Below, one piece after another: positions 31,295-42,850 of a DNA stretch of 64,000 bases. The notes below the pieces were generated by a model, which was given only the letters and a program-made list of their open reading frames with translations, was not told where the DNA came from and ran no database searches. Origin of the DNA: Vermamoeba vermiformis (Eukaryota > Tubulinea > Echinamoebida); the NCBI GenBank assembly GCA_045837725.1, contig JBEWZL010000036.1:62001-126000 (forward strand), read 5' to 3'. A program made the translations under genes and the position numbers. How positions within the stretch are numbered: position 1 is the stretch's first letter; every line of letters starts with the position of its first letter.

Positions 31295-32419
31295 ATGAGC
31301 TTCAAGGCGAGACTCAGAAATCCCAAACAGTTCGCTAACGTTGTAGCCGTTCTAGTAAGCCACATAAATGTAATCACGAGGCATGTACTCACCGTTGTAC
31401 AGAATGAATTCGTGGACGTAGCCTCTTTCGATATCAGTAAGCAAGGTATTGCGCTAACAACTATGGATACGAGCCATGTATTCGTTGTGGAGCTGGTTTT
31501 CGAAGACAAGGCATTTCTGGAGTTCGCGTGGTACGTCGCGTACTGGCGAATCCACTTCGTCGATTTCTAATTCTTGATTGCTGCAGTGACCGAAGAACTT
31601 CGGTGGGCGTCAAACTCGATGTTTTAAACAAAGTACTGAAGAGCGTCAAGAAAGGAGACATGCGTAAGTAACGTAATACCGGAAGTTTGTACTGACGATC
31701 ACTGGTGCAGTAATGTTTGGGTCTGACGATGAGGACAGCGTCTATATAGTAGGCAACTGATCTCATTACTATATATGTAATGTATAACACTTCTTCGTAG
31801 AGTCTTTATAAGAACGACGGAGTGAGCAAGAAAACAAGGTTCGAGCTGAGTCAGATGATGGTCATTAATCAGGACCAGATTCATGTACCGGACCGAAGCT
31901 ATGCTTGTGGTAACAAACATTCATTATACAGAGGGTATCTAACTGCTCTCAGAGGTTATGATGTCCACAGCGCTATTCCAAGAGATTTGTACCGAACTGA
32001 AAGCGATGGGCGAACAAGTGCGCATCAGCATCAGTAAAGACGAGATTTGCTTTGAAGGTACGATGTGGTGCGATCGAATTTTATCATGGTGCTGATATAG
32101 GGCAGCGCCGGAGGGCAATTTGAAGGGTGAAATACGCCTGTCACCTTCAACCAACAACGAATCACTGGCGCTGATCTGCTCGGAGAACAGAACTCAGCTG
32201 TTCAAGAACAATTTCTTGCAGAAGATGGGCAAGGCAGCCAAGTTGACAGACTCGAAAGAGATCATCATTCAGATGGACCATGATGCACCGCTCAGTCTCG
32301 GATTGTAAGCGTTGACAACTATTAGTTGCTCCTGTATTAACATGTGGTCATGTAGTACATTCGATGACCCGGGCTCTGGTGGACTGAACTTCTTCCTAGC
32401 GCCGTTAATTGATGACTAA
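31295..32419 (+). CDS. PCNA: Proliferating cell nuclear antigen (sliding clamp), divergent
   Basis: Homotrimeric processivity clamp for replication and repair polymerases. Eight exons (31295-31354, 31403-31530, 31587-31663, 31711-31748, 31801-31909, 31953-32057, 32106-32304, 32356-32419) give 259 aa, the family length. It begins MSFKARLRNPKQF; SFDISKQGIALTTMDTSHVFVVEL, CDRRTSVGVKLDVLNKVLKSV and the C-terminal NFFLAPLIDD match PCNA. The second half is clearly diverged from the usual sequence (FLQKMGKAAKLTDSKE in place of LNFFTKATPLSSTV). It could be the only PCNA or a second, specialised copy. Confidence 0.85.
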
Positions 32420-32569
32420 ATTTGGTAAAATCACGTGCTCGACACTTTCTTTATTGCGCAGGCGGAGCCAGTATATTTTAACTAGTTGTCGTTGGTGTAG
32501 GATTAACTACATATATATTATTGTATATTTTATAAAAGAACATGTAAATATTTTATTACAAACGAGGAT

Positions 32570-35500
32570 GGGCCACACAGTTTCACGAGAAGAACTCAAA
32601 GAGAAAGTTCAAACTAATTTAGGAATATATTTTTATTATCCTCATTTTTTCAAGTCAGTTAAAGAGGGAAACCTTTGTACTAGCGCTGTAAGTGATAGAT
32701 AAAATGCGGTGATTTTTTTTCTTTCAAATTATAATTAGCATTTTAGTTTATTATTTCTACCTTAACGATTCATTGAGAGTGCTTTTTTAAATGCTAAAAT
32801 TCAATTAGATTTTATGCGATCTCCATTGACTTTTCTGTTCAGATCAACCTTTCCTCGTTCAGCAAGCTGTTGCGGCAAGGTGATGATAGCATAGTACTGT
32901 CTATTGATGATGGATTGGATTTGCCACAACAAATGATTGACAAGATCCGTTCACTCGTTCACTCAGAAGAACACATGATGTACCTCATAGATCTCTATTT
33001 GGCGGATTCCGTGATTGATGGCAAACAAGTGCATGTCATGTATATACCAAAGGCATTCCCGCCAAAGAAGGGGTAGGTCTAGATCTGGCTTGGTGACAGC
33101 TAATTAACGTTTTTTTAAGTCCGCGCTTGTATTCATCAACTCCGATGCCAAAGAAAACTATTGAAGAGCCAATATCGATAGCAGATTATTTATTAGAGCT
33201 CTCTATGATCCCTAAAGACAGTACAATTGCGCTACCACTCGCGTATCACCATTTACCTGAATTTACATCGACCATTTCATTAGATCAAGCCGATGGGTCA
33301 ACAAGCAGCGTCAATAAGGTATAAAATAGGTGTTTCTATTATTTACATCCTAACTCTGCCGTCCTTAGGACTTTTTCAATGCGTTATACCGACGATTGCT
33401 GGTCAATAAGAACGATGTCTGTCTGTCGCTCACGGTGCATTCTTTGCCAGAATTTATTTTGCATCCAAATTTGGCACCATTATTGCGCGTGATCGAAACA
33501 AATGATTCGTTCTACCCAATCTTTGAACGCCAACCATTCACCTTGGAAGACGTGTTGAAATTCAGTCGTGAAGTGCTGCGCTCAGAAAGCAACAAGACGC
33601 TGTTTATATTCTACCAGCTGCTCAATGTGATTGCGTTCTGTCATCAGCGCGGCATAGTGCACGGCAACATCAACCCATCGAATATCATTATGAACAATGA
33701 CGCGTGGGTGATGTTGACTGGCTTCACTTGCACTGACTTGGCAACCGTCGAAGGTACGTCGAATAATATTGACTGGACACCGTCACATTACGGCCCTAAT
33801 ACTATCGCAGGCAATCCGGTCCCTGACGCACCACCCGTCGTCAAGTGGGTGAATGGCGAGCTCAGCAATTACGAGTACTTGCTCGAAGTCAATCGACTCG
33901 TTGGACGTCGCTGGGGTGATCCAACATTCCACCCAATCATGCCGTGGGTCATTGACTTCAAGAAGCGATTGCTCAGTGATTCATCGAGCTCTGACGTCAC
34001 TGCCACTACTGACCGCAGTTCAATGTCACGTGACGATGAAACACCACTCAGCCCTCGCGGCGGATCATCGAGCACATTCACTTGGCGAGACTTGACGAAG
34101 ACTAAATACAGACTCGCGAAGGGCGATGAACAGCTGGACTTTATGTACAACAATGCCGGTGCTGAACACACGCCACACCACGTGCCATCACAAGGTCCCG
34201 ATGAATTGAGCTATTACAACTACAAGTCACGTGTGACACCTATCAAACTGTTGCAGAAGTGGGTGCGCGGCAGATATCAAGCGAATGAGTACCCGAAGGA
34301 CCTGGCCAGACTGTACAATCAGAGCCCTGACGAGGCTATTCCCGAGTTCTATTCTGAGCCGCAGATCTACTTTGATTTGCACCCGCTGATGCACGAGCTC
34401 AGACCTGACGACTTGGAACACGATGTGCTCGGTGACTTGCAAGTGCCTGATTGGGCTCAATCGGTCGATGATTTTGTGCAGAAACATCGCGCGGCATTGG
34501 AGTCGGACTACGTGACGTCACAACTGCACACGTGGCTCGACTTGACATTCGGACAGTGTCTCGCTGGTGAGTGGGGTGTCAAGCACAAGAACGTCGCACT
34601 CGTCTCAGACACGCAGTTGAGCTCGCATGGATTTGTCAAGCTGTGGGATGCAGCACACCCTCGCAGACCCACCGCGCAAACAGTGAGCAGTGCACGGTCA
34701 CTGCGCGTCAGACAATCACCGTCCATTCGTCGCACGCCCTCAGCCAAGAAATCATTTTTTGAGCCGCGCAGCACACTCGGTCGCATCAAAAACAAGTTGT
34801 GGAGCAGTGACTCTGACGCACTCATCAGCGGTGAAGAGCTGAGCGAGGTCCCTTCGTCAGCGACGTCCTCGGGCAACACGTCACCAGCCATGTCTGCCAC
34901 GTCATCACAGACCAGCCTTCCTTTGCCGCAGCTACCAAGCTTGGACGAATCACCTGACAGTACGATAGCTCCGTACATGGTGCACTCAGAGCTGGTCAAA
35001 CAACTCAATGCGGGCAAATATCACATGGACTACATTGAGGACTTGATGGCCTGCGAGCACACCGAGCACTTCTTCCAGTTGAGTGAAACATTGGAGCCCT
35101 GGTACAGAGCACCAGTCTCGACCAGCACTGCTCTCAGTGAAGCAGAACTGGCCAAAGCAAACGATATTTTCTCACTGGGATGTGTACTCTATGAACTGTA
35201 CACTGGCACATCCCTGTACAACAAGTACAAGCTCACCGGTGACGACAAATCGTCCACGATTCAAGCCATGTCCTCCATACCACCAGCGATCAGAGACCTC
35301 ATTGTGGACATGACGGACCCCAATCCCGCGCACAGACCCACTGCCCAGGCCCTGTTGGTCCCCTTGCAAGCCTCGCTCAAGTCAGCTATTCGCGACATCT
35401 TCCCGAGTTACTTCCAATGGCTGTACAAGCTATTGATGACTTACCACTCATTGCCGAGCTTGCAAGAACGACTGACTGTCATTTCAGACAACCTCGGCGA

Positions 35501-37928
35501 GATCATTCAAATGGCTGACGATGTAAGTGTGTTTGATTACAAACCAATCATGTGATTGATATCACTACTAGGGCTTCAAACTGTTGATGCCGTGCATGAT
35601 CAAGTTCTTCGACAACGAATCAACACAGCTGCCCGCACTCAAGCTGTTTGAATCACTGGCACTCAAATTGGGTCGTCATCAATCCATCTTCTATTTGCGC
35701 GACTGTATTATATCTCTTTACGAAGTGCGTTCAAAGAATTAATAAGACCGCCTTACTCATTACTTTCACAGCGACAAAATCAAGCGCAATTACAGCTCGA
35801 GTTGATGGGCTTCAAATGGACGCAGCTCATGTTGAGTAAATTCGGTCCTTCGTGCTTCATCAAACACTTTTTGGGCTTCTTGTTGAGTGCTGTGCGATCC
35901 AAGGCCCCCAACCTGGCCAACACAGCCGCAGAGACCGTACTGTCGTTGATGTAAGCACCATGCACATAATTTATTTTTCGTTTTATTGACGCAGTGGACC
36001 AGGCCCTCGTTCACCCAACCTGTATATATGAAGTATTTTGTACTGCCACTGTTGGCGCAGATATCAAAGGCGTACAATGAAGTGATGTTCAACACGTTGC
36101 TTGAGATGGGTATGTCTAAATAAGGAAATATTTGCACATTACTAACTTGGTCAGTGCCGAAATTACGAGCTGAGCTGTTAGCCAAATACTTCTTCGACCC
36201 ACTGATACAACGCGTTGTCAAGCTCACCTCATCGAGCGATATGCAAGCCCAGCCTGGCACCAATGAGTCACTGACGAGCACGATCAAGTTGTTGGAGAAG
36301 TGTTTGGACCTCGTGGACTCAGACATGTGCTGCACATTTTTATTGAAAGAACTCGATGAGGTGAAGGCCAAGCCCGTCGTATTCTTGTACACATTGCTCA
36401 CGACACCTCCTACCTGCTTCCAAGTCACAGCACTGTTCAAAGCATTCTGCAGCTTGCTGTTGGTTGTTGCGAAGAAAATTGGCTCGTCAAATGCCAAGAA
36501 ATTGGTACGTGCTAGGCGTATATTATTAGATGGTGCTAACACGAGTAACAGGCGATGCCATTTGTCTTGAAATACTTCAACACAGCGCAACAGGCCCCAG
36601 CTGAAGCAGCAAAGAGCGATGCCTCGGCTGAACTAGTCAAATCGATTTACAACCCTGAAGTGACGAGTCCGCTCTACGCCAAGTTCAAGTCCCTCATTGA
36701 CAGCCCATCCACGACACTTGACACACCACAGCCGCCCTCAGTGCCAGTCAATCCTACCGCTCTTGGCTTCGGCTTGATCACCGATGACGCGATGTCGGGC
36801 GGATTTGAGAACAGAATGTCGTGGGCCAGTCTCATCAGCATGAGTGACAAGCGCCCTGAATTCCAAGGCCAAACACTCGCTACTTGGCGCGAACATGTCA
36901 GTGCTGTTAAGTGTCTGGCCGTGCATGACAACGAGCGGCTATTCGTATCAGGATCACGTGACAACATGGTGAAGTTGTGGAACATCGAGTCCATGAACTC
37001 GCTCATCACCTATTCGAGCCACAAACAATCTATCACGAGCGTGCAATTCGTTGACAGAGGAAATCTGGTGGCCTCATGCGACGGCAACACAATTCACATC
37101 TGGGAACTGGAACGAGGCATGCAAATCATGCAGTTGGAGAACGAGTACGGGTACTCTGCATTTGAGCCTTCAGATGGTAAGTGCTCTAACCTTTTTTGCA
37201 ATGTCAGTATTAACCTCTATTCAATAGATGGTCGTAGTGTCATCGCTCTGCTCGGCAATGGAGCAGCAGTCCAAGCCATTGAGCTCGGCACAGGACGAGT
37301 GACGCGTGAGTGGCAAATACCCACTGGTCAACTCGGCTACGCGAAGACTATAGCAGTGTACCCCAGACCTTACTTGTTCAATGCTTATCATCACTCCTAT
37401 CATCTCCGCGCCTACGCTGCTGTCAACAAATCGCGCTCGTTCTCGAAGCTGCAAACAATTACATTGGGCCACAGCAACGGCGTGGTGTCAGTGTGGGACG
37501 GACTCTCAGGTCAATTGATTGAGTCCTGGCGTGCACATGAAGGTCCCATCAGTCAAGTGCTGCCTATCACTGCACAAGTCTGTCTCACTGCCTCTCACGA
37601 CCGATCTCTCGTGCTGTGGAACAGATCTGAAACAGTCAACTTCAACAACCCGTCAGAACACATTCCCAAGCAGATTAAAGTGTTCAAAGGCCACCGCGAC
37701 CCTGTGCTCGGCTGTGACTTGCTCGGCAGTGACATGTTGAGCATTGCAGGCCACAGGATCAGTTGTGTGAGCCTTGACAGCCAGGAGGCACTCGTCAAAT
37801 TGAATCGCATCAAATTGCACAAGACCAGCACATTGAAGCCCAATCAGTTGACTACGTTGGCTGCTTTGCCATTACATCAATTAGCACTTGTAGGAACTGA
37901 AGACGGTCTCATCAAACTGTGCAATTAA
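32570..37928 (+). CDS. BEACH-WD40 protein of the WDR81/LvsG type
   Basis: Large trafficking protein of the BEACH family. It starts MGHTVSREELKEKVQTN; exons about 32570-32688, 32843-33073, 33120-33319, 33369-35523, then short exons to 36496, and WD40 exons from 36552 to TAA 37928. Order: an N-terminal kinase-like half with FYQLLNVIAFCHQRGIVHGNINPSNI (catalytic HRD changed to HGN); a BEACH domain with GELSNYEYLLEVNRLVGRRWGDPTFHPIMPWVIDF; a kinase C-lobe-like part, ANDIFSLGCVLYELYTG and NPAHRPTAQ; a helical region; and C-terminal WD40 repeats (SGSRDNMVKLWNIES, GHSNGVVSVWDG, TASHDRSLVLWN). WDR81 controls endosomal PI3P and autophagy; that role is inferred. Confidence 0.85.
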
Positions 37929-38126
37929 TTGTATTAAATAGCCATTATTTGCGTAAGCTATTTCTGCCTTTTTTAAACCAATACTGTCATAAATGGCTAA
38001 CCGAACCGTTAATTTTTTGTTTTTGTCGGGTTTCGGCATTTCTATTTTATTTTAGTTGGAGATGCACAAGACTATTTAAAGTCTTGTCTTGCTGCTTTTC
38101 TACTTGCTGGTATTTAGAAGTTCCAG

Positions 38127-40281
38127 ATGCTGCCCGCGAGTAAATTAACTGCTCTCCTTGGGGCCAATACGAGCCGATTGCTATTGGTATACTACGTTAT
38201 GAATTTATCTTACACCCCATTACTGTTGGCACTTTCTTTCTCTGTGGTTACAATGTTGGCATCAGGCGTTAAATTATGGATGTGCTTCGAAGGACAGGAG
38301 ACAGTATCCATTGAATTGATAATATTCCAAGCCATCGAGATAATTACGTTCTATGTATCAAGTTCCAAGGTAGATCCAACAACATACGCAATAATTACGG
38401 TACGCATAAAGAACAATTTGTTAAAAAATCTGGTACTAACCTGCTCTTCATAGCTCTGCTTATTTAGTATTTCAAATATTATCTCCTCTTCGAGATCTAG
38501 AATCTTTGGGGCATTTTGTAGTATTGTGGGTTCTCTGATCTTCTGCTTGGGTACACAAATATCGCTCCAAATACTTATTATAGCCGTTCTATCTAACTAT
38601 ATAGCTATGGAGACTCGAAATCTCTCCGCTCGAACATCGAGCCCCAAAGTCACCGATAACTTCGGCCACGCGGTCCTGGTAACATGTGTGGCGATATTGA
38701 CTTCAGCAGACGAGAGACAATTGTTCACTTATGGCGTGTCTACTAACACCACTTTGTTGCTGCTGTGGACACTAGCAACTGTAGCGCAATGGATCTTCAA
38801 AAGGGCGGAACAATCAGAGCCGTACACAGATATGGTAATGCACACGATCACTGCTGTTGTTGTGGCACTAGTGACACTTGGAGGGGTGCATTTGGCTATG
38901 GCTCTGGTGGCAACTGCTGTGCTTTTCGTGGCAGCCTATTCTACTGTGAAACCAACTAACGAGCAATTGGCTAGCACAGAGCACGTGCCTCGAGCGCACA
39001 AACGCCACAACACTTCATTTTGGACCATTGGTTTTGTGGTAATCGCATTCACTTTTATCATGTACACGCACGTTAATTGGTTCAACACTCGTGATTTAAG
39101 AGCTCCAGTTTTGCCAGGCATAAACTCTACTATAGACTTCAATGACCACAACATGCCTGAAGGTGAGCGAAAAATGTATCGATTGCAGTGCTTGCACAAG
39201 ACGAGATCTGCATACATCGAGATGTTATCACCGTACTTTCGTCGTGGTCGAAACTACACGATATTAGACTATCCTAATCACTGGAACTTGGGCGATGCTT
39301 TTATTTACGTCGGACAGGATATCATGTTCAGTGTGTACGGACAAGTGCCTTTGCGGCCTCCATATCCACATGTGTCAACCATACAACTGCAAAGAGTACG
39401 TTCTAATCATTTTTCATCGGCTATTACTGACACTGTTGTTGCAGGGCTTTCATAATATCAGTGGTGGCGTGATATTCTTGCACGGTGGTGGTAACTTTGG
39501 TGATATCTACCCCTACTTTGACAACTTTCGCACCCGTATCACTTCAACTTTCAAAAATCATTCTATAGTCATGCTTCCGCAGTCTGTTCACTACAAAGAT
39601 CCCAAAAGGCTGGCAAGGATGGTGATCGCATACAGGCACAAAGACTTGACAATGATGCTGCGAGACCACGAATCGCAGATGTATGTGCAAGGAAATTTCA
39701 CCTACGCGAAAGCACCATACGTACCTGACTCAGCTTTCATGATTGGACATCAACTTCCGAACAGCGATCCTGTCGTTGATGTGTTTTACCTTTTGCGTCT
39801 GGATCACGAGATTGCCATTAATTACACGATGTACAACCCCAAAGCATTAGCTGCGCAATACGGCTTGTCAGCTGAAGTATGGGACTTTCCTCTGAGCTTT
39901 CCCGTCCACATACGTAAAAACAAAACAGTGTTACAAGACATGGCAGACATCTACCCTGGACGGTTGCTAAACCCCAAGTTGTTGCCGTCAACAGAGGCCA
40001 TAACGTGGTACAGAACTCAAATGGGCAATACCATGTTAAGTCGTGGTCGTGTTGTCATTGCCGATCGATTACACGCTAGCATTATGGCCACGCTAATTGG
40101 CCGACCAGTGGTTTATGTGGACAACAACTACCGCAAGACAACACGCGTCAGATCCTCACTCACTCAGTTCATTCCTGAGTGCACGGACATAGTGTTGGAC
40201 GCACATTATGCACCAGATCTCGCCACTGCCGTTAAAATTGCTGCAGATCTCATTAAGAAGATGGAGCCAAATCGTTTGTAA
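38127..40281 (+). CDS. Multi-span membrane protein with C-terminal polysaccharide pyruvyl transferase domain (copy A)
   Basis: 683 aa from exons 38127-38399, 38454-39395 and 39445-40281. The first ~330 residues hold about nine to ten hydrophobic helices (for example LLLALSFSVVTMLASGV, AFCSIVGSLIFCLG, LLLLWTLATVAQWIF, TIGFVVIAFTFIMYT). The rest is a pyruvyl transferase domain: LDYPNHWNLGDAFIYVG, IFLHGGGNFGDIY, MLPQSVHY, and RGRVVIADRLHASIMATLIGRPVVYVDNNYRK, the substrate-binding end conserved in CsaB/Pvg1-type enzymes. These transfer pyruvate from phosphoenolpyruvate onto sugars. A luminal (Golgi) site is inferred. N-glycosylation sequons occur in the catalytic part (NHSI, NFTY, NYTM, NKTV). 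Tail-to-tail with a paralogue. Confidence 0.82.
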
Positions 40282-40369
40282 CTTACCTACTTAATATATT
40301 TGTACAGTGTCAATAACACCAAGCGAAATTTTATGAAATTTGATTTGTTTTATATCACTCTGTACATAT

Positions 40370-42657
40370 TTACATTTCCGTTAGCATGTCTGCTGCCATG
40401 TATACTGCATGTTCTAGCGATTCGGCATACCGGGCATTCAACACAACATCGTTACATTCAGGAACTACTTTTTCCAGCCCTTTTCTAATTCGAGTTAATT
40501 TTCGGTAGGTGTTATCAATGTATATCACTGGCCGATCGATTAAAGTGCTCATAATGGATGCATGCAAGCGATCCGTTATGACTATTCGTCCTCGGCTAAG
40601 CAGTGTGTTGCCAAGTTGAGTACGGTAATTGTACATTCCATCAGGCGAGAGGGTCTGATCGTGCAAATAGCGTCCTGGCAGTACTTTCGAATAGTCCCAC
40701 AACAACTCGCCCAGCTCGGACCGGCGTGTTGGGAATCCATCGACTGGAAAGTCCCACAGCTCTGAGGTCAGCCCGTGCTCTTTAGCTAATCTCGTTGCCG
40801 CCTCGCGATCTATATTTGGTTAGCTATGTCCACCGCCGAGAAAAACCAATACTTACTTCGCACAACGGATTCAGCGTCAAAGCGAATTAGAAACAAAATG
40901 TCGACCACGGGATCTGAATTTGGTAACAGCGGACCTAGCATGAAAGCCATATCGGGGACAAACATTGACTTAGCCAAAGAGAACTGAGTAGTCGCAAAAT
41001 GCAGCGATTCAAAGTCCCTGAACATCATTGTTAAGTTTCTGTGCCTTTCGAGTGTGAACTTGTGGTTCTTGGCGCTATTCGGGTACTTGTAATGAATGCT
41101 CTGCGGCAGAAATACAATCTGCGTTCGAGGCATGGACTGTACGACACCCAATCGCAAGCTTTGATGGAAGTGATATAAATCTCCAAAGTTTCCTCCGCCT
41201 TGCATAAATATCACGCCATCAGTGAAATTTACGTCGGCCTAAATGACTTGTTAGTACCCGCATGCACTAAATAACATCCGCACATACCGTTCTCAACAAA
41301 GAGTACTTGTCGTACGGAAATGCAATGCGATGTGACATCTGGCCGTAGATTCTAAACAGCTGTTCAGTTCCGGCGTAAATGAACGAGTCGCCCAGATTCC
41401 AATAATTAGGATAGTCCAGTAACGTGAAAGGCCTCTCGGGCTTGAAGAACGGAAACAACAAGTCCTTGATAATGTCACGTGTCTTGTGCAAACATTGAGT
41501 TCGAAGCTGTTTGCGCACTCCTTCAGGCATGTTGGGGTCGTTGTATTGATTGAACTCCTTATTGGGCACTTCAGCAATTGTCGTTGAGTTCTCGTTGCTC
41601 GTCGTTTGCTTGACATGTCTGGCGTTCGCAGTGCTCAGCAGCTTAGCAGCAAATTCCATGTCGGGATTGACCGTGTCCAATTGACTCGCCATCAAGAACA
41701 GCGTCAGTCCAACGACCACAAAGATTTTCACGGTGTCATGTGATGTATCCGACTTCGATGACTTTGGATGGGCGGTGGGCTCGTCAATAATCACTTGATC
41801 GTACTTCTGAAGGGACAAATAGGCTCCAACCAATGCTACCACGATGGCGACCAATGATGTGACCACGTTTTGACCTTCCAAAAAGACTACCGATGCTACG
41901 ACTGACAGCACGAAGAATGACACGAGATGATTTCGTGTGTCATCTATATCGGTACTTCTGTGGCCATAGAAAGCAAGACCACTGATCACACCAAGTATCA
42001 CGAGAAAGATGTTCGGCAGCTTCTCTTTGAGCTCTCCAACAAAACTGTGGATCGGATCTGGAACCACCAGGGCCAAGATTGTTGCAGATATTAGAGACGA
42101 GAAGAACTCCATTTGATATTTCTCAAAGTGTGTTGGTTGGCGCTTGTTTGCGCGGTGAAGTTCTGTTGTAGCCAACCGTAATACGATGATAATCATGACA
42201 TCCAACAGTTTGACACCTAGGGGGAAGATAGCCAGTGCCGCAATACCACATACTAATGAAGCTGCTTTTGCAATGCGATTTCGATTCTGTAAATTGACCA
42301 AGGAGAACAACTAAATCACAGCGTCAAAATTTAGCAATATTTGTGACCGGATCAGAATCTTTTTCGGCTTACTTGGAGGAATGCAAATGCTACCGGGTGA
42401 AGACGGTGTATTGTTATCGGAAATAATATGATCTCTGCTGCATGGAAAAGAGATCCGGTCGGTAACGTTTTAATGCCTTCAACATTAATGCTGCCATATG
42501 TCATCAATAACAGTGCGCCATTGATGATTATCATTATTATAGCAGAATATAGTGCTAAAATTAATGGCGTAGACGAATTAGTAACAAAAGTATACGCAAT
42601 TAACAACCTGCAAACACCCAAGGCTGCCGATAACGTAATATCTAGCCTGTCAGGCAT
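40370..42657 (-). CDS. Multi-span membrane protein with C-terminal polysaccharide pyruvyl transferase domain (copy B)
   Basis: 701 aa from exons 42657-42373, 42286-41288, 41238-40857 and 40809-40370. Same architecture as copy A: a multi-helix N-terminal half (LFHAAEIILFPITI, VCGIAALAIFPLGVKLLDVMIII, LVSFFVLSVVASVVFLEG, IFVVVGLTLFLMA) and a catalytic half with LDYPNYWNLGDSFIYAG, IFMQGGGNFGDLY, FLPQSIHY and RGRIVITDRLHASIMSTLIDRPVIYIDNTYRK. NMPEGVRKQ...QCLHKTR matches copy A at the domain junction. Stop codons of the two copies are only 88 bp apart, so the pair looks like an old inverted duplication that has diverged strongly. Two corresponding splice sites, including the one just before the GGGNFGD exon, are conserved. 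Confidence 0.82.
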
Positions 42658-42850
42658 TGTGGTTGTAACCGCTGTATATCAATTATAATAATTAAGGAAT
42701 GCGAATCAGAACTCGGCTAATTTAAGCACGTGACTTGTGAACCGAATTTGACGCGTGTCATTAATGTGTAATTATAACTCATACAAAGTTTAGAAATTTA
42801 AAATCAAAAGACTAAATTGTAAATGGTGATTATTTCAAGGTAATTACCGT

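Noticed and set aside
31295-32419. HUS1/9-1-1 clamp subunit
   Set aside because: SFDISKQGIALTTMDTSHV, CDRRTSVGVKL and the LAPLIDD end are PCNA features, as is the 259-aa length.
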